A stretch of DNA of 64,000 nt from Meishania sp964351985 (GTDB lineage: Bacteria; Bacteroidota; Bacteroidia; Flavobacteriales; Flavobacteriaceae), in contig CAYGPR010000015.1 of assembly GCA_964351985.1 (NCBI GenBank), forward strand, positions 11,589 to 75,588, written 5' to 3'. This document shows, piece by piece, positions 1 through 8,697 of the stretch (the first letter of the stretch is position 1; every line of letters starts with the position of its first letter). A program made the translations under genes and the position numbers. The notes under the pieces were generated by a model. It was not told where the DNA came from and ran no database searches. It was given only the letters and a program-made list of their open reading frames with translations.

Positions 1-674
1 AAAATGATGAGCATATCGGCCTTGAGCAACTCAGAATTCTGTTTTACGGCTTTGGGCAACTGGGGCGAACCCAATTCTTCCTCAAAATCCATGATAACCT
101 TAAGATTGTAGTTCGGGACTATTTTCCCATCTTCAGAGGCATCAAGTGCAGAAAGAAACATGGCTACAGGACCCTTGGCATCGCTAGCTGAACGGGCAAA
201 AACCCGCCATTCGTCTTGATAATTACTGATTTCTTCCCAAGGAATTTCTTCCCATTCTTCTCCCGATTTTTTCTTCAGTACCGGTTTGTACGGACTTTCT
301 TGAAACCAGCGCGTACTGTCCACCGGTTGTCCATCGATTTGTAAATAAATCAATACAGTTTTTTTTGCCTTTGGCTGTTTTCGTTCAGCCAACAGTAACG
401 GAACGGTTTCTGTAGTCAACCGTTGTGTTGTAAAACCTCTTTTTACAAATGCATTTTCGCACCAGGCCACATTCTTTTCAATTGCCTCCGGATAATATGC
501 GTCATTTGGAATGCTCAAAAATTCCCTCAGCATAGGAAAGGAAGCCTTGGTATATTCTTGGGAGAGTTTTTCGAGTTTATCAGATTTTTGACCGAAAAGA
601 GCTAAAGGCAAAATACCGAGGAGTAAACAAAGGATGATTTTTGACGAAAAATAATAAGGAATAAATGCTTTCAT
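1..674 (-). CDS. M20-family metallopeptidase, secreted, C-terminus outside window
   Basis: Reading the minus strand from the ATG at 674 gives an open frame that runs off the left edge, so only about 224 N-terminal residues are visible. It starts with a hydrophobic signal peptide (about residues 10-28, ending LALFGQ). Residues about 105-185 align with the start of the M20/CPG2 catalytic domain: a D in IDGQPVD, then SASDAKGPVAMF with the bridging Asp, then DFEEELGSP with the catalytic Glu pair. Odd point: the usual metal ligand in the HxD motif (GHYD) reads LQID here, so the His is replaced by Gln. The family hydrolyses peptides or amide bonds with two zinc ions. The fold assignment is firm, the activity is uncertain, and the substrate is unknown. 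This frame is too close to the edge to show operon context. Confidence 0.8.
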   Translation of the reverse strand, partial: MKAFIPYYFSSKIILCLLLGILPLALFGQKSDKLEKLSQEYTKASFPMLREFLSIPNDAYYPEAIEKNVAWCENAFVKRGFTTQRLTTETVPLLLAERKQPKAKKTVLIYLQIDGQPVDSTRWFQESPYKPVLKKKSGEEWEEIPWEEISNYQDEWRVFARSASDAKGPVAMFLSALDASEDGKIVPNYNLKVIMDFEEELGSPQLPKAVKQNSELLKADMLII

Positions 675-766
675 AATGATTTAGACTTGGAATTAACTCC
701 ACTTGTAAAATCACTAAAATAACATTTATCCCAATACTATGTAAGAGGTTGAACTCTTAAACAAAT

Positions 767-1243
767 CTAGTTGAACTGTAATGCCAACCCCAACCCATTG
801 CGGTTACTTACGGGCACCAAGTGAAACGAAGTTTTATTGCCCAAACTATCGTTGTACTCCAAAATCGCCATCTTTTTGTTCTTCATGGCCGACTTAAAGA
901 ATATAGCCCCGATTAGGCCCGTACCTGCTGCGGCAATTACCGGACCCGTCAATGGTTCATTTTTATCCAAATTCGACAGCAACCAAATGGAAGAACCGAA
1001 ATTGGCCAACCCGAACAACATACCGCCCAAGGCTTGTTTCTTGGATTTTTTCCAATAGGTTTCCGAGACAGGACTTTCCATCATAATCGTATTGATTTCC
1101 TTCCAGCTTAATTTTTCTTTGTCCTGATAGAATTGTTCGCCCCACATACCGGGAAACGAAGTGATTTCCTGTGCGGACAGATTCGCAGTGAATAAGGCCA
1201 AGAAGGCCATCGAAAAAAGTAATTTTATAGTTTTCATCATCAT
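767..1243 (-). CDS. hypothetical exported membrane protein
   Basis: 158 residues; not recognised. The start has three consecutive Met codons (1243, 1240, 1237), any of which could be used. A signal peptide (residues about 3-25, ending LSAQ) is followed by a charged segment, then one or two hydrophobic stretches (about 73-90 and 97-113, glycine and alanine rich), a lysine-rich turn (KSAMKNKKM) and a C-terminal segment ending in aliphatic and aromatic residues (GLGLALQFN). It could sit in the envelope, and the final Phe/Asn-containing end resembles a beta strand, but no family can be named. It stands alone between the M20 gene and the DUF2723 gene, in the same orientation with short gaps. Confidence 0.6.
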   Translation of the reverse strand: MMMKTIKLLFSMAFLALFTANLSAQEITSFPGMWGEQFYQDKEKLSWKEINTIMMESPVSETYWKKSKKQALGGMLFGLANFGSSIWLLSNLDKNEPLTGPVIAAAGTGLIGAIFFKSAMKNKKMAILEYNDSLGNKTSFHLVPVSNRNGLGLALQFN

Positions 1244-1291
1244 TTTTGTTTAAAGATAATTAAATTATTATAAACAAAAATGAATTTAACC

Positions 1292-4200
1292 TTAATCTAA
1301 CAATTCTTGAAATCTATCGACATACTGATTAAAAATCATGTTTTCACGCTCTACCAAAGTATCATCTTTATTTTCCGCTAAAATATCCACGAGACGACGA
1401 TATGCCTGCAAATCGGCTAAAAGTTCTTCAACTTTTTCATATTGATGACTCAGCGGTAGTTCTGAATAATAAGTCAACCGTTCTTGGTATATATTTTTTA
1501 GTTGATGGAAGAGTTGTCTTCCTTTTTGGGTTTCACCAACTTGGTAGTAACCATCCAGAAAGGGTTCTAGGAAGGTATAATAGTCATGGTACTCAACAGG
1601 TATGTTTTTCATAGCCAAATCGATAATGGTCTTGGCCTTTTCGATTTTCTTTTCCTCCAACAATTTTTCTAATAAACGCGCCAACGCAATCCTATGTGTT
1701 ACCCCAAACTGTTTTCTGGTTTGTGGGTCATGATAAACTTCAGAACTGCTAGAATTACCCCATTCCCAATTCGTTACGATATCGTACATGGCTTCTGAAT
1801 CGATACGGCCTTTCTCAAAAATACTTTCATTTTCGGTTTTTATGGGAACAAGTTTATAGACCAAACCATCCAATTGTAGATAGTCGCTCATCCAGATATA
1901 TTCTTGCTCGTCAAAACTTCCTCCTGAGAAATAAATGGGGCGTTCCCAATCGTTGTTGGCAATGATATCAAGCATCATCATACTTCCTTTTCCAATACCG
2001 GTTTCCGGGAGGTCAATATCGATATAATCAACAATTAAAGCGGAATCTTTTACCTTGACGAGTCCGGTTTCCAACACTTTTTCCTTGTCCACAGGAACCC
2101 GGATTTTGTTCGTGGGATAAAAAACAGCATCCAAATAGCCATCCGAATACATTGAAATATCCCTACCCTGCTTTTCTAACAAATTCTTAACCTTGGTCTG
2201 CGGTTTGTCACTAGCGACCCATTTTATAAAATCTTGAACCGGCCAACGGCTATCGGTCATTGGGGCATGGTAAATCACATCTCGAGAACCATATTTGTAC
2301 AGGTTATGTGTCAGTTGTGAAGGAATAGGCTGGCTCTCGTACGCCTTTCGCTTCATCTGGTCGATGTACCAATCCGTATTGAAGTAGGTCGTCACGATAA
2401 CCCGTGTATCGGTTCTATGGCCTTCGATGCCCTGCACGTACCACAGCGGAAAAGTATCTACGTCACCAATGGTGAATAATATAGAACCCGCATCCTTCTT
2501 GGTAGAATCCAAATAGGCCTTTGCCATGGCCAAAGCAGTATAGCGATTTGAGCGGTCATGGTCGTCCCAATTCTGGTGCGCCAGCAATCCGGGTACTCCA
2601 AAAAAGCAAACGACAATTACACTAGGGACAAGAAGTTTTGGCTTAACCCATTTTCGGAACTCGTCAAAAAGTCCGTAGACCCCAAGCCCTATCCAAATTG
2701 CGAAAATATAAAAAGAACCGACCAAAGAATAATCACGTTCCCGAGGCTGGAAGATTGGCGGATTGGTATAAAACTGTATCGCCAAACCCGTAAATAGGAA
2801 GAACACCAACAAAACCCAAAACTGCTTTGGATTTTTGGAAAATTGAAAAATCAGTCCGATCAAACCTAACAACAAGGGTAAAAAGAAATAGGTGTTTCTG
2901 GCCTTATTTTCCAAAACCTCTTCTGGAAGGTTTTCTTGTGGGCCCAAGCGCATGTTGTCAACAAATGGAATACCACTGAGCCATTCGCCATCGCCATTGA
3001 ACCTACCCTGATTATCATTTTGGCGCCCAACGAAATTCCACATAAAATAACGCCAATACATATAGCCCAATTGAAAATGAAACAGGTATTCGACATTTTG
3101 CCAAAATGTCGGTGGCCGTACTTCGATATACTCACTCGCATCGTTCAAAAACTTGATATACCCCTCAGCATCGATGGCTCCGTCGGCATATTGTTTGCGA
3201 AGAGATCGGGCAGCTTCCTGTAACTCTGCATGATCTCGAAATTCCCTTTTAATGGTAAATTCAAGGGGGCCGTAGAAACGCATATAATTTTCTGTATTCT
3301 GTTCGCTCCACATTCGCGGGAGCCACCCGACATGTTTTGGACTAGAACCTCGTAATGCATCCTTATAATCATTGGCGATGAAATACTTACCGAGCTTATG
3401 ATCCTTTTCATATTTAGGTCGATCATCTTTCTCTGGATGGTCGGAAGCGAATTTATCGGAGTAGTACGCGCCAAAAATAGGGCTTGAGGGAGCTGGATAT
3501 TGCTCACGATTATAATACCCCAAAAGCGAACGGGCATCTGACGGATTACCCTCGTTGATGACAATATTGGCACTGGCACGAATCGGAAGCATCAACCAAG
3601 AAGAGAAGCCCAACACCAAAAAAAGTAGGTAAAGTACTATGGTGTTTGCGTTTCTGAATCCTTTCCTTCTTGTGAAACGCAATCCCCAATAAAAAACGAT
3701 CGCAAATAGCAGGCCCATTATCAGACTTCCAGAATTAAAAGGGAGTCCAAAAGTATTTACAAAAAACACTTCGCTCCACCCGAAGAGTTTTAATACATAG
3801 GTCAATGAGAATTTGAAAACCATTAGCAATATAGTAACTACGGCAATATTCGCTATGATAAAGTTCTTGACTGTTACGGTCTTGTACTTTTTAAAATAAT
3901 ACAACAACCCAATAGAAGGAATCGCCAAAAACCCCATAAACTGAATTCCGAAAGTGAGTCCGGTTACAAAGGAAATTAGAATGAGCCATTTATTCCCTCG
4001 CGGATTGTCCAAGTTGTCAGTCCATTTTAGACCTAGCCACAACAAAAGAGCCATGATCAAACTTGCCATGGAATATACTTCGGTTTCCGTGGCGTTGAAC
4101 CAAAAGCTATCGGAAAAGGTAAAGGCCAAAGCACCGATCAGGCCGCTTCCTAAAATGGCTATTGATTGCGCTTCGGAAAGATTTTCGGTTTTGTATATCA

Positions 4201-4516
4201 GTTTTTGTGCGAGATTGGTAATCGTCCAGAACAAAAATAGAATGGTAAAGGCACTGGAAACCACGGAAACATAATTGACCATTAAGGCCACTTGGGTCTT
4301 ATCTATGGCGAACATCGCAAAAAAAGCACCGATCATTTGCAACAACGGCGCACCAGGCGGATGGGCCACCTGTAATTTAGCAGACGTGGCGATATACTCG
4401 CCGGCATCCCAAAAACTTACGGTTGGTTCAACCGTCAATGCATAGACCAAAAACGAAATGGCAAAGACAAACCACCCCAAACCTGTGTTCCATTTTTGAA
4501 AATGTTCGGAAACCAT
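1292..4516 (-). CDS. DUF2723 / GT117-like membrane glycosyltransferase
   Basis: About 1074 residues. The N-terminal half is polytopic, with roughly ten or more hydrophobic helices between residues 10 and 650. The segment TVSFWDAGEYIATSAKLQVAHPPGAPL near residue 33 is the DUF2723 signature; its DAGEY acidic residues sit in the first extracytoplasmic loop, as in GT-C glycosyltransferases. This Pfam family now includes human TMEM260, a protein O-mannosyltransferase placed in CAZy family GT117, so sugar transfer from a lipid carrier to protein in the periplasm is inferred. The C-terminal 300 residues are soluble and helical, possibly TPR-like. I chose the ATG at 4516 over the in-frame GTG at 4525. 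Length is normal for Bacteroidota members. Confidence 0.88.
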   Translation of the reverse strand: MVSEHFQKWNTGLGWFVFAISFLVYALTVEPTVSFWDAGEYIATSAKLQVAHPPGAPLLQMIGAFFAMFAIDKTQVALMVNYVSVVSSAFTILFLFWTITNLAQKLIYKTENLSEAQSIAILGSGLIGALAFTFSDSFWFNATETEVYSMASLIMALLLWLGLKWTDNLDNPRGNKWLILISFVTGLTFGIQFMGFLAIPSIGLLYYFKKYKTVTVKNFIIANIAVVTILLMVFKFSLTYVLKLFGWSEVFFVNTFGLPFNSGSLIMGLLFAIVFYWGLRFTRRKGFRNANTIVLYLLFLVLGFSSWLMLPIRASANIVINEGNPSDARSLLGYYNREQYPAPSSPIFGAYYSDKFASDHPEKDDRPKYEKDHKLGKYFIANDYKDALRGSSPKHVGWLPRMWSEQNTENYMRFYGPLEFTIKREFRDHAELQEAARSLRKQYADGAIDAEGYIKFLNDASEYIEVRPPTFWQNVEYLFHFQLGYMYWRYFMWNFVGRQNDNQGRFNGDGEWLSGIPFVDNMRLGPQENLPEEVLENKARNTYFFLPLLLGLIGLIFQFSKNPKQFWVLLVFFLFTGLAIQFYTNPPIFQPRERDYSLVGSFYIFAIWIGLGVYGLFDEFRKWVKPKLLVPSVIVVCFFGVPGLLAHQNWDDHDRSNRYTALAMAKAYLDSTKKDAGSILFTIGDVDTFPLWYVQGIEGHRTDTRVIVTTYFNTDWYIDQMKRKAYESQPIPSQLTHNLYKYGSRDVIYHAPMTDSRWPVQDFIKWVASDKPQTKVKNLLEKQGRDISMYSDGYLDAVFYPTNKIRVPVDKEKVLETGLVKVKDSALIVDYIDIDLPETGIGKGSMMMLDIIANNDWERPIYFSGGSFDEQEYIWMSDYLQLDGLVYKLVPIKTENESIFEKGRIDSEAMYDIVTNWEWGNSSSSEVYHDPQTRKQFGVTHRIALARLLEKLLEEKKIEKAKTIIDLAMKNIPVEYHDYYTFLEPFLDGYYQVGETQKGRQLFHQLKNIYQERLTYYSELPLSHQYEKVEELLADLQAYRRLVDILAENKDDTLVERENMIFNQYVDRFQELLD

Positions 4517-4598
4517 TACACACACTTTCCTACAAAGGACTTCTAGAAAAGTCAGAAATGGAATTTTATATAGTTGGAATTAGGGACTAGTACGGGTA

Positions 4599-5567
4599 CT
4601 AATTTTGAGTTTTTTGAAGCAGTTCTTGTCGGCTAGACACTTTCAACTTACTATAAATATTGGTAATATGCGTCTTGACCGTGCTGATGCTGATAAAAAG
4701 TTCGTTGGCAATCTCTTTGTTGGTCATGCCTTGTAATATCAAATTCTGAATGGTGCGTTCTTGCTTGCTCAAGTCGGGCAAAGCTGGTTGCTTTTTTCTT
4801 CTGAAGACTAAAACCGTCCCTAAACCAAGTACAAAAAAGCCTAAAATAAAATTGATGGTTTTGCTCCAAGCATATTTCTGTTCGACGACTTCCTGGGTCA
4901 AAAACGCCAGTTTCTTTTCGAGAAAAAGATAGTTCTCTGCTGGCATTTCGCTTTCTTTTAATTCGGCCAAAAGCGCGAGATAATAGTCCGGGTTTTTAGC
5001 AATGTCTTGATCCAGTAAATCTTTTTCATCCAATTGTTGAATGCCAATAAGTTTAACCATCAGAATACGAAGTGAATCTTTGGCATAGCTTTTCAATTGA
5101 GAGCTTTCATCTTCTTGCGCCAACTGCGTTTGCAGTAATTCGGTTTCAAAAGCCTGTAGTTTTTTCCATTCTCGGTCCGCCATGTTGGTAGAGGTGTAGT
5201 CGGCAAAAAATGTTTCATTTCTAGGAAAATAAATACTATCGTATTTGGAAAGAATAAAGATCGTGCCGTTTGCGATGGTATCTTTAATCGCCTCTTCCAT
5301 ATGACCGACATACAAACGGTAGATGGCGTCTTCATCCGATAAATGCTTTCGGTCAAAAGAAAACGAACCATCCTCTTTGACGGGAGACCAAGCTACGGGC
5401 CGGGTATATTTCAGGTTCTCAAGGTTGTCCACGTCAAGTTTTGCTAAATACACTTTTGGTTCTTGAGATGTATCGGATTCTAGATCAACATACCCTGAAA
5501 TTGCGGTTTGGGCCTCCGCACTGATCAGGCCCACAACAAAGATTGAGAAAATGAATTTTTTGAACAT
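4599..5567 (-). CDS. membrane-anchored LuxR-type transcriptional regulator
   Basis: 322 residues. An N-terminal signal peptide (FIFSIFVVGLISAEA) leads into about 200 residues of probably periplasmic sequence with no family I recognise. One transmembrane helix follows (about 235-255, INFILGFFVLGLGTVLVF) and then RRKK. Residues about 265-322 are a GerE/LuxR helix-turn-helix: LSKQERTIQNLILQGMTNKEIA, then STVKTHITNIYSKL. The layout (exported sensor, helix, cytoplasmic DNA-binding tail) is a known Bacteroidota one-component design, so a signal is probably sensed outside the cytoplasm and passed directly to DNA. Target genes are not shown by the sequence. The two lipoprotein genes that lie upstream of it on the same strand are candidates by proximity only. 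Confidence 0.85.
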   Translation of the reverse strand: MFKKFIFSIFVVGLISAEAQTAISGYVDLESDTSQEPKVYLAKLDVDNLENLKYTRPVAWSPVKEDGSFSFDRKHLSDEDAIYRLYVGHMEEAIKDTIANGTIFILSKYDSIYFPRNETFFADYTSTNMADREWKKLQAFETELLQTQLAQEDESSQLKSYAKDSLRILMVKLIGIQQLDEKDLLDQDIAKNPDYYLALLAELKESEMPAENYLFLEKKLAFLTQEVVEQKYAWSKTINFILGFFVLGLGTVLVFRRKKQPALPDLSKQERTIQNLILQGMTNKEIANELFISISTVKTHITNIYSKLKVSSRQELLQKTQN

Positions 5568-5616
5568 GCCCTATACTTTGCTTACTAAGATATTTCTTTT
5601 AAAAAAGGAAATCAAC

Positions 5617-6180
5617 CTACAGTGTTTTGAGTTTTACATTCCTAAATTTGATAGTGCCAATTTGGGCGGCCTGTAGCCCGATATATCCTTCCTGCAAATC
5701 GTCATTTTCAAGATCTGCCACCAAAATACCATTGATCCAGGCTTGAATATGATTTTTATCGGCCTTGATTTTGTAAGTATTCCATTTGCCTATGGTTTCT
5801 ATCTGTTCAAGCGGGGTCGTTCTTGAAACAATGGCACCGGTTCTATCTTTTTGTTCGGGATGTTCATCCCAAATGTTGATTTCGTAGCAATCGGTATAAC
5901 TGAGCGTATAGTCTTTACAACGTATAAAAATACCTGAGTTAATAGTCCCATCAGGATTAAACTCAAGCTCCAACTCAAAATCTTTATACGTATCCTTGGT
6001 CATAATAAAGCCGGTGCCTCGGACCAGACTTCCTATAATTTCCTGATCGTTAATCTGCCAAGTGGCGTCGCCTTTTTCGATCCAATCATCGGTGCCTTTT
6101 TGAAATAATTCCTTTTCGTTGGCACACGACAATGACAAAAGGATAAACAGTACTATAGAGTAAACGGTTCCGCTTTTCAT
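5617..6180 (-). CDS. DUF1080 (3-keto-disaccharide hydrolase-like) lipoprotein
   Basis: 187 residues. A lipoprotein signal ends in LLSLSCAN, so the mature protein should be lipid-anchored at Cys 19. The remainder matches the DUF1080 domain, a concanavalin-like jelly roll. Typical segments are TWQINDQEIIGS, DFELELEFNPDGTINSGIFIRC, YEINIWDEHPEQKDRTGAI and YIGLQA near the end. Some members hydrolyse 3-keto glycosides; others only bind sugars, so the reaction here is inferred. It is 10 bases downstream of the amidohydrolase gene on the same strand, so the two are probably co-transcribed and may act on the same extracellular carbohydrate or lactone. Confidence 0.85.
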   Translation of the reverse strand: MKSGTVYSIVLFILLSLSCANEKELFQKGTDDWIEKGDATWQINDQEIIGSLVRGTGFIMTKDTYKDFELELEFNPDGTINSGIFIRCKDYTLSYTDCYEINIWDEHPEQKDRTGAIVSRTTPLEQIETIGKWNTYKIKADKNHIQAWINGILVADLENDDLQEGYIGLQAAQIGTIKFRNVKLKTL

Positions 6181-6190
6181 TGAGTTGTAT

Positions 6191-7282
6191 CTATTGAAGT
6201 TTTAGAAAATTCTTGGCATTTTGATAATATACTTTTTCAAGAATATCCTTGGAAAGGTGCAATCCCTCGGATGTCTGTCTTCTAATTTCAACAGAATCCG
6301 TTCCACTAAGATACTTCCATAATCGCTGATAACTTTCATCCAATTCAGCTTTTTCACGATCAAGGTCCTCGCTACTCATCCCTTCTTGCGGATTTCGGTT
6401 ACCGTAATCGGTGCCGAACAGGATCCTGTTTTGATATTTCTCGAAAAACATCCTTATTTTCTCGGCGTCCTGTCCGGCCAAATCCCCGAATCTGGCAGCT
6501 GTCTCAACATACATATTGGAGAATTTATCGAGACGTTCGGCCACCATATCGACATCGTGTGACATGCTGCCCAAATGCGCACAAAGTATTTTTAAATCCG
6601 GATTGTTCGCTATCCAGCGGTCACGGGCGTCAATAATGGTTTCGTATTGTGGAATTTCCGGAATCTTGAACGCATGGTATTCAGGGTGTTCGCTATAATA
6701 GCCATAATGCGGGTTGTTAGGGTCGTCCAACGGTTGCCATGCCTGTATGGGCTCAGCGATATGGGCCATTACGGGAATGTCTTTTTCCTTCAGGAAATCC
6801 CAAATAGGCTGTAAACGCGGATCATCGATCTGTATGAATTTTCCGGATGCATCTTTCGTTACCATACCGAAGTTCTTCCAGACTTTGACCATTCGCGAGC
6901 CAGCATCGATTTCGCGCTTCAGTCGTTCTATATTGTTTTTGGCAAAATCCGGATCATCGATACCAACACCGATCAATGAGGAACAGAGAAAAAATAGATC
7001 CGGATGCAATTCGGCATTCTTGGCGTAGGCCGACCAGCTATTCTGTACACCGGTGGAATCTTCTTTTGAGACATCTACCAACACCGCTTGCATATTCCAC
7101 TTCTCGAAAAAAGAGGGCAAATAAGTTCTGGAATATTGATAATGCGCATGTACATCGATTTTTTTTAAACTGTCAATCCGCATTTTATCGGTTACGATAT
7201 CGGTCTCTGATTTTTCTTCGGTCTTCGATTTACAGCCCAAAAAAATAATCAAGCTAAACAATAAGAGCATACTGTTTTTCAT
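6191..7282 (-). CDS. amidohydrolase-family lipoprotein (TIM-barrel metal hydrolase)
   Basis: 363 residues. A lipobox (LIIFLGCKS, Cys 17) indicates export and lipid anchoring, which is unusual for a fold that is more often cytosolic. The barrel shows metal-binding motifs in family order: DVHAH near residue 45, MAHIAEP near 172, CAHLGSM near 234 and FGTDYG near 290. This matches the amidohydrolase-2 (PF04909) group, which includes decarboxylases and lactonases. The substrate cannot be read from the sequence. It is the upstream gene of a probable two-gene unit with the DUF1080 lipoprotein that starts 10 bases after its stop. Confidence 0.85.
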   Translation of the reverse strand: MKNSMLLLFSLIIFLGCKSKTEEKSETDIVTDKMRIDSLKKIDVHAHYQYSRTYLPSFFEKWNMQAVLVDVSKEDSTGVQNSWSAYAKNAELHPDLFFLCSSLIGVGIDDPDFAKNNIERLKREIDAGSRMVKVWKNFGMVTKDASGKFIQIDDPRLQPIWDFLKEKDIPVMAHIAEPIQAWQPLDDPNNPHYGYYSEHPEYHAFKIPEIPQYETIIDARDRWIANNPDLKILCAHLGSMSHDVDMVAERLDKFSNMYVETAARFGDLAGQDAEKIRMFFEKYQNRILFGTDYGNRNPQEGMSSEDLDREKAELDESYQRLWKYLSGTDSVEIRRQTSEGLHLSKDILEKVYYQNAKNFLKLQ

Positions 7283-7375
7283 GATGTCGGTTTTTTCATC
7301 CGAATAAATATACCGATATCTATCGAAAGTAGTTTACTATGTAATTTATAAATCGATAAAGAATCAAAGGGGAAT

Positions 7376-8536
7376 TTAAGCGTTCTGAGCGTATGTCAGC
7401 AACAAATCCAATACTTCATCGAGGTCATCTTGAATTTTTGGTTCCGTACAGTTTATCAAAATAGAACAAACCATTTTCTGTTCAGGATATACGAAAAAAT
7501 TGGAGTACCCACCGACCCCGCTACCGATATGGCCATAAAACTTTCGGCCTTTTTTATCTTCGCTGACCTGCCAGCCCAATCCATAATAAGTGGGGTTTTC
7601 GTTAATAATTACGCAGGTTAAAAATTGAGATTGAACTTTTTCGTTTAAAATTTTACCCTCAAGATAGGCCTGACCTAATTTTGCGATATCCTCAGATGTA
7701 GACAGATAGCCACCACCCGCCAGTTTGTAGAAATTATTTACCGAGATGGCCGTTCGGAAGCCTCCGAGGCGGTTTTTGGTGTAGAAGGTGGTTATATATT
7801 CTGTCAGTTCGAGCCTTTCGACTTCGCTCAAGACAGGCTCAGTCGAGAACTTTTTACCGCCCCTAAGTCCTCGACTGCGCTCGGGATGACATTCAGGAGC
7901 AAAAGTATGTTCCATCGCCAGAGGATTCAAAACTTTACCTTGTACATACTCCTCAAAGGGAATACCCCTTGCCTCTTGCATCGCCAATGAAATCAAGACC
8001 CAATCATAACTGTTATATAAATAATCCGTTCCGGGTTTGAACAGCAGATCGTCGTCTTTAAAGATTTCGATGCTTTCTTTAATTGAATAGGGTTTGTTGA
8101 GTCCGTATTCGGTACCGCGATACTCACGGATTCCTGCTGTGTGGCTTGCTAGTTGACGGATCGTAAAATCCCATCGCTTTTTCGGATAATAGGACACATA
8201 CTCGTAAAAGGAAGCATCCAAATCCATTTTACCTTCCTCGACCATAAAGGCCAAAGCTGTTGCCGCAATATTTTTGGAAACACTAGCAATCCGAAAAATG
8301 GTTTTGGTGGGATCAACAGGAATCTTCTTTTCGATATCGGCGTAGCCGTAGCCTTTTTGCAATATCGTTTTTCCATCTTTTAAAACGGTAATCGAAAGCC
8401 CGGGGATTTTTTTTTGGTTGACCAAATCCAAAAGAAGTGCATCTGCTTTTGCCAGTCCCTTCAATTCAGGATTTTGCCCCAACACTCTCTGGAAAGCTGA
8501 AAAATTCAATATTCTTTTAAGGATGGGGTTCATCAT
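7376..8536 (-). CDS. serine hydrolase, beta-lactamase/penicillin-binding family, with in-frame repeat insertion
   Basis: About 386 residues. The SxxK motif (RIASVSKN) lies near residue 83, a Y-x-S/N type second motif is present as YNSYD, and HIGSGVGG near the end is the HxG-type third motif, so this is a class C-like serine hydrolase (esterase, D-peptidase or lactamase; the sequence does not decide which). The frame remains open upstream to 8581, but those codons lie in a dispersed repeat and encode a typical repeat-derived peptide, so I placed the start at the ATG pair 8536/8533. A 90-base palindromic repeat (7802-7891) is inserted in frame and adds about 30 residues starting CHPERSRG. Whether the protein still folds is open. 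Confidence 0.8.
   Translation of the reverse strand: MMNPILKRILNFSAFQRVLGQNPELKGLAKADALLLDLVNQKKIPGLSITVLKDGKTILQKGYGYADIEKKIPVDPTKTIFRIASVSKNIAATALAFMVEEGKMDLDASFYEYVSYYPKKRWDFTIRQLASHTAGIREYRGTEYGLNKPYSIKESIEIFKDDDLLFKPGTDYLYNSYDWVLISLAMQEARGIPFEEYVQGKVLNPLAMEHTFAPECHPERSRGLRGGKKFSTEPVLSEVERLELTEYITTFYTKNRLGGFRTAISVNNFYKLAGGGYLSTSEDIAKLGQAYLEGKILNEKVQSQFLTCVIINENPTYYGLGWQVSEDKKGRKFYGHIGSGVGGYSNFFVYPEQKMVCSILINCTEPKIQDDLDEVLDLLLTYAQNA
7802..7891. repeat. 90-bp palindromic repeat inserted in frame inside the serine hydrolase gene
   Basis: On the gene strand the segment begins TGTCATCCCGAGCGCAGTCG and ends GCTCGAACTGACA. The ends are inverted (TGTCA/TGACA), and inner arms TCGAG/CTCGA and TGAGC fold back. 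It is exactly 90 bases, a multiple of three, and all codons are open. The peptides CHPERSRG and LSEVERL that it encodes are hallmarks of this repeat in Bacteroidota proteins. Confidence 0.85.
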
Positions 8537-8540
8537 ATTA

Positions 8541-8696
8541 GTCATTGCGAGCCTTGCCCTTCGCAAGGCGCGGCAATCCATTAAATTTTTCTGAAGTGTT
8601 TATCAAAATAGCTTTTGTTTACCAAAATTACAGATCGCCGCGTCGCTTTTAGTTTTCGGAAAACGATACACTTGAATCAAGCTCCTCGCGAAGACG
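8541..8696. repeat. dispersed palindromic element, GTCATTGCGAG family, copy 1
   Basis: The element starts GTCATTGCGAG at 8541 and ends CTCGCGAAGACG at 8696. It fills the gap upstream of the serine hydrolase gene and pushes open-frame codons into that gene's apparent N-terminus. The same termini are found at 27109-27224 and, inverted, at 52682-52806, with different interiors. No transposase is visible, so it looks like a non-autonomous or REP-type element. Confidence 0.75.
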
Positions 8697-8697
8697 T

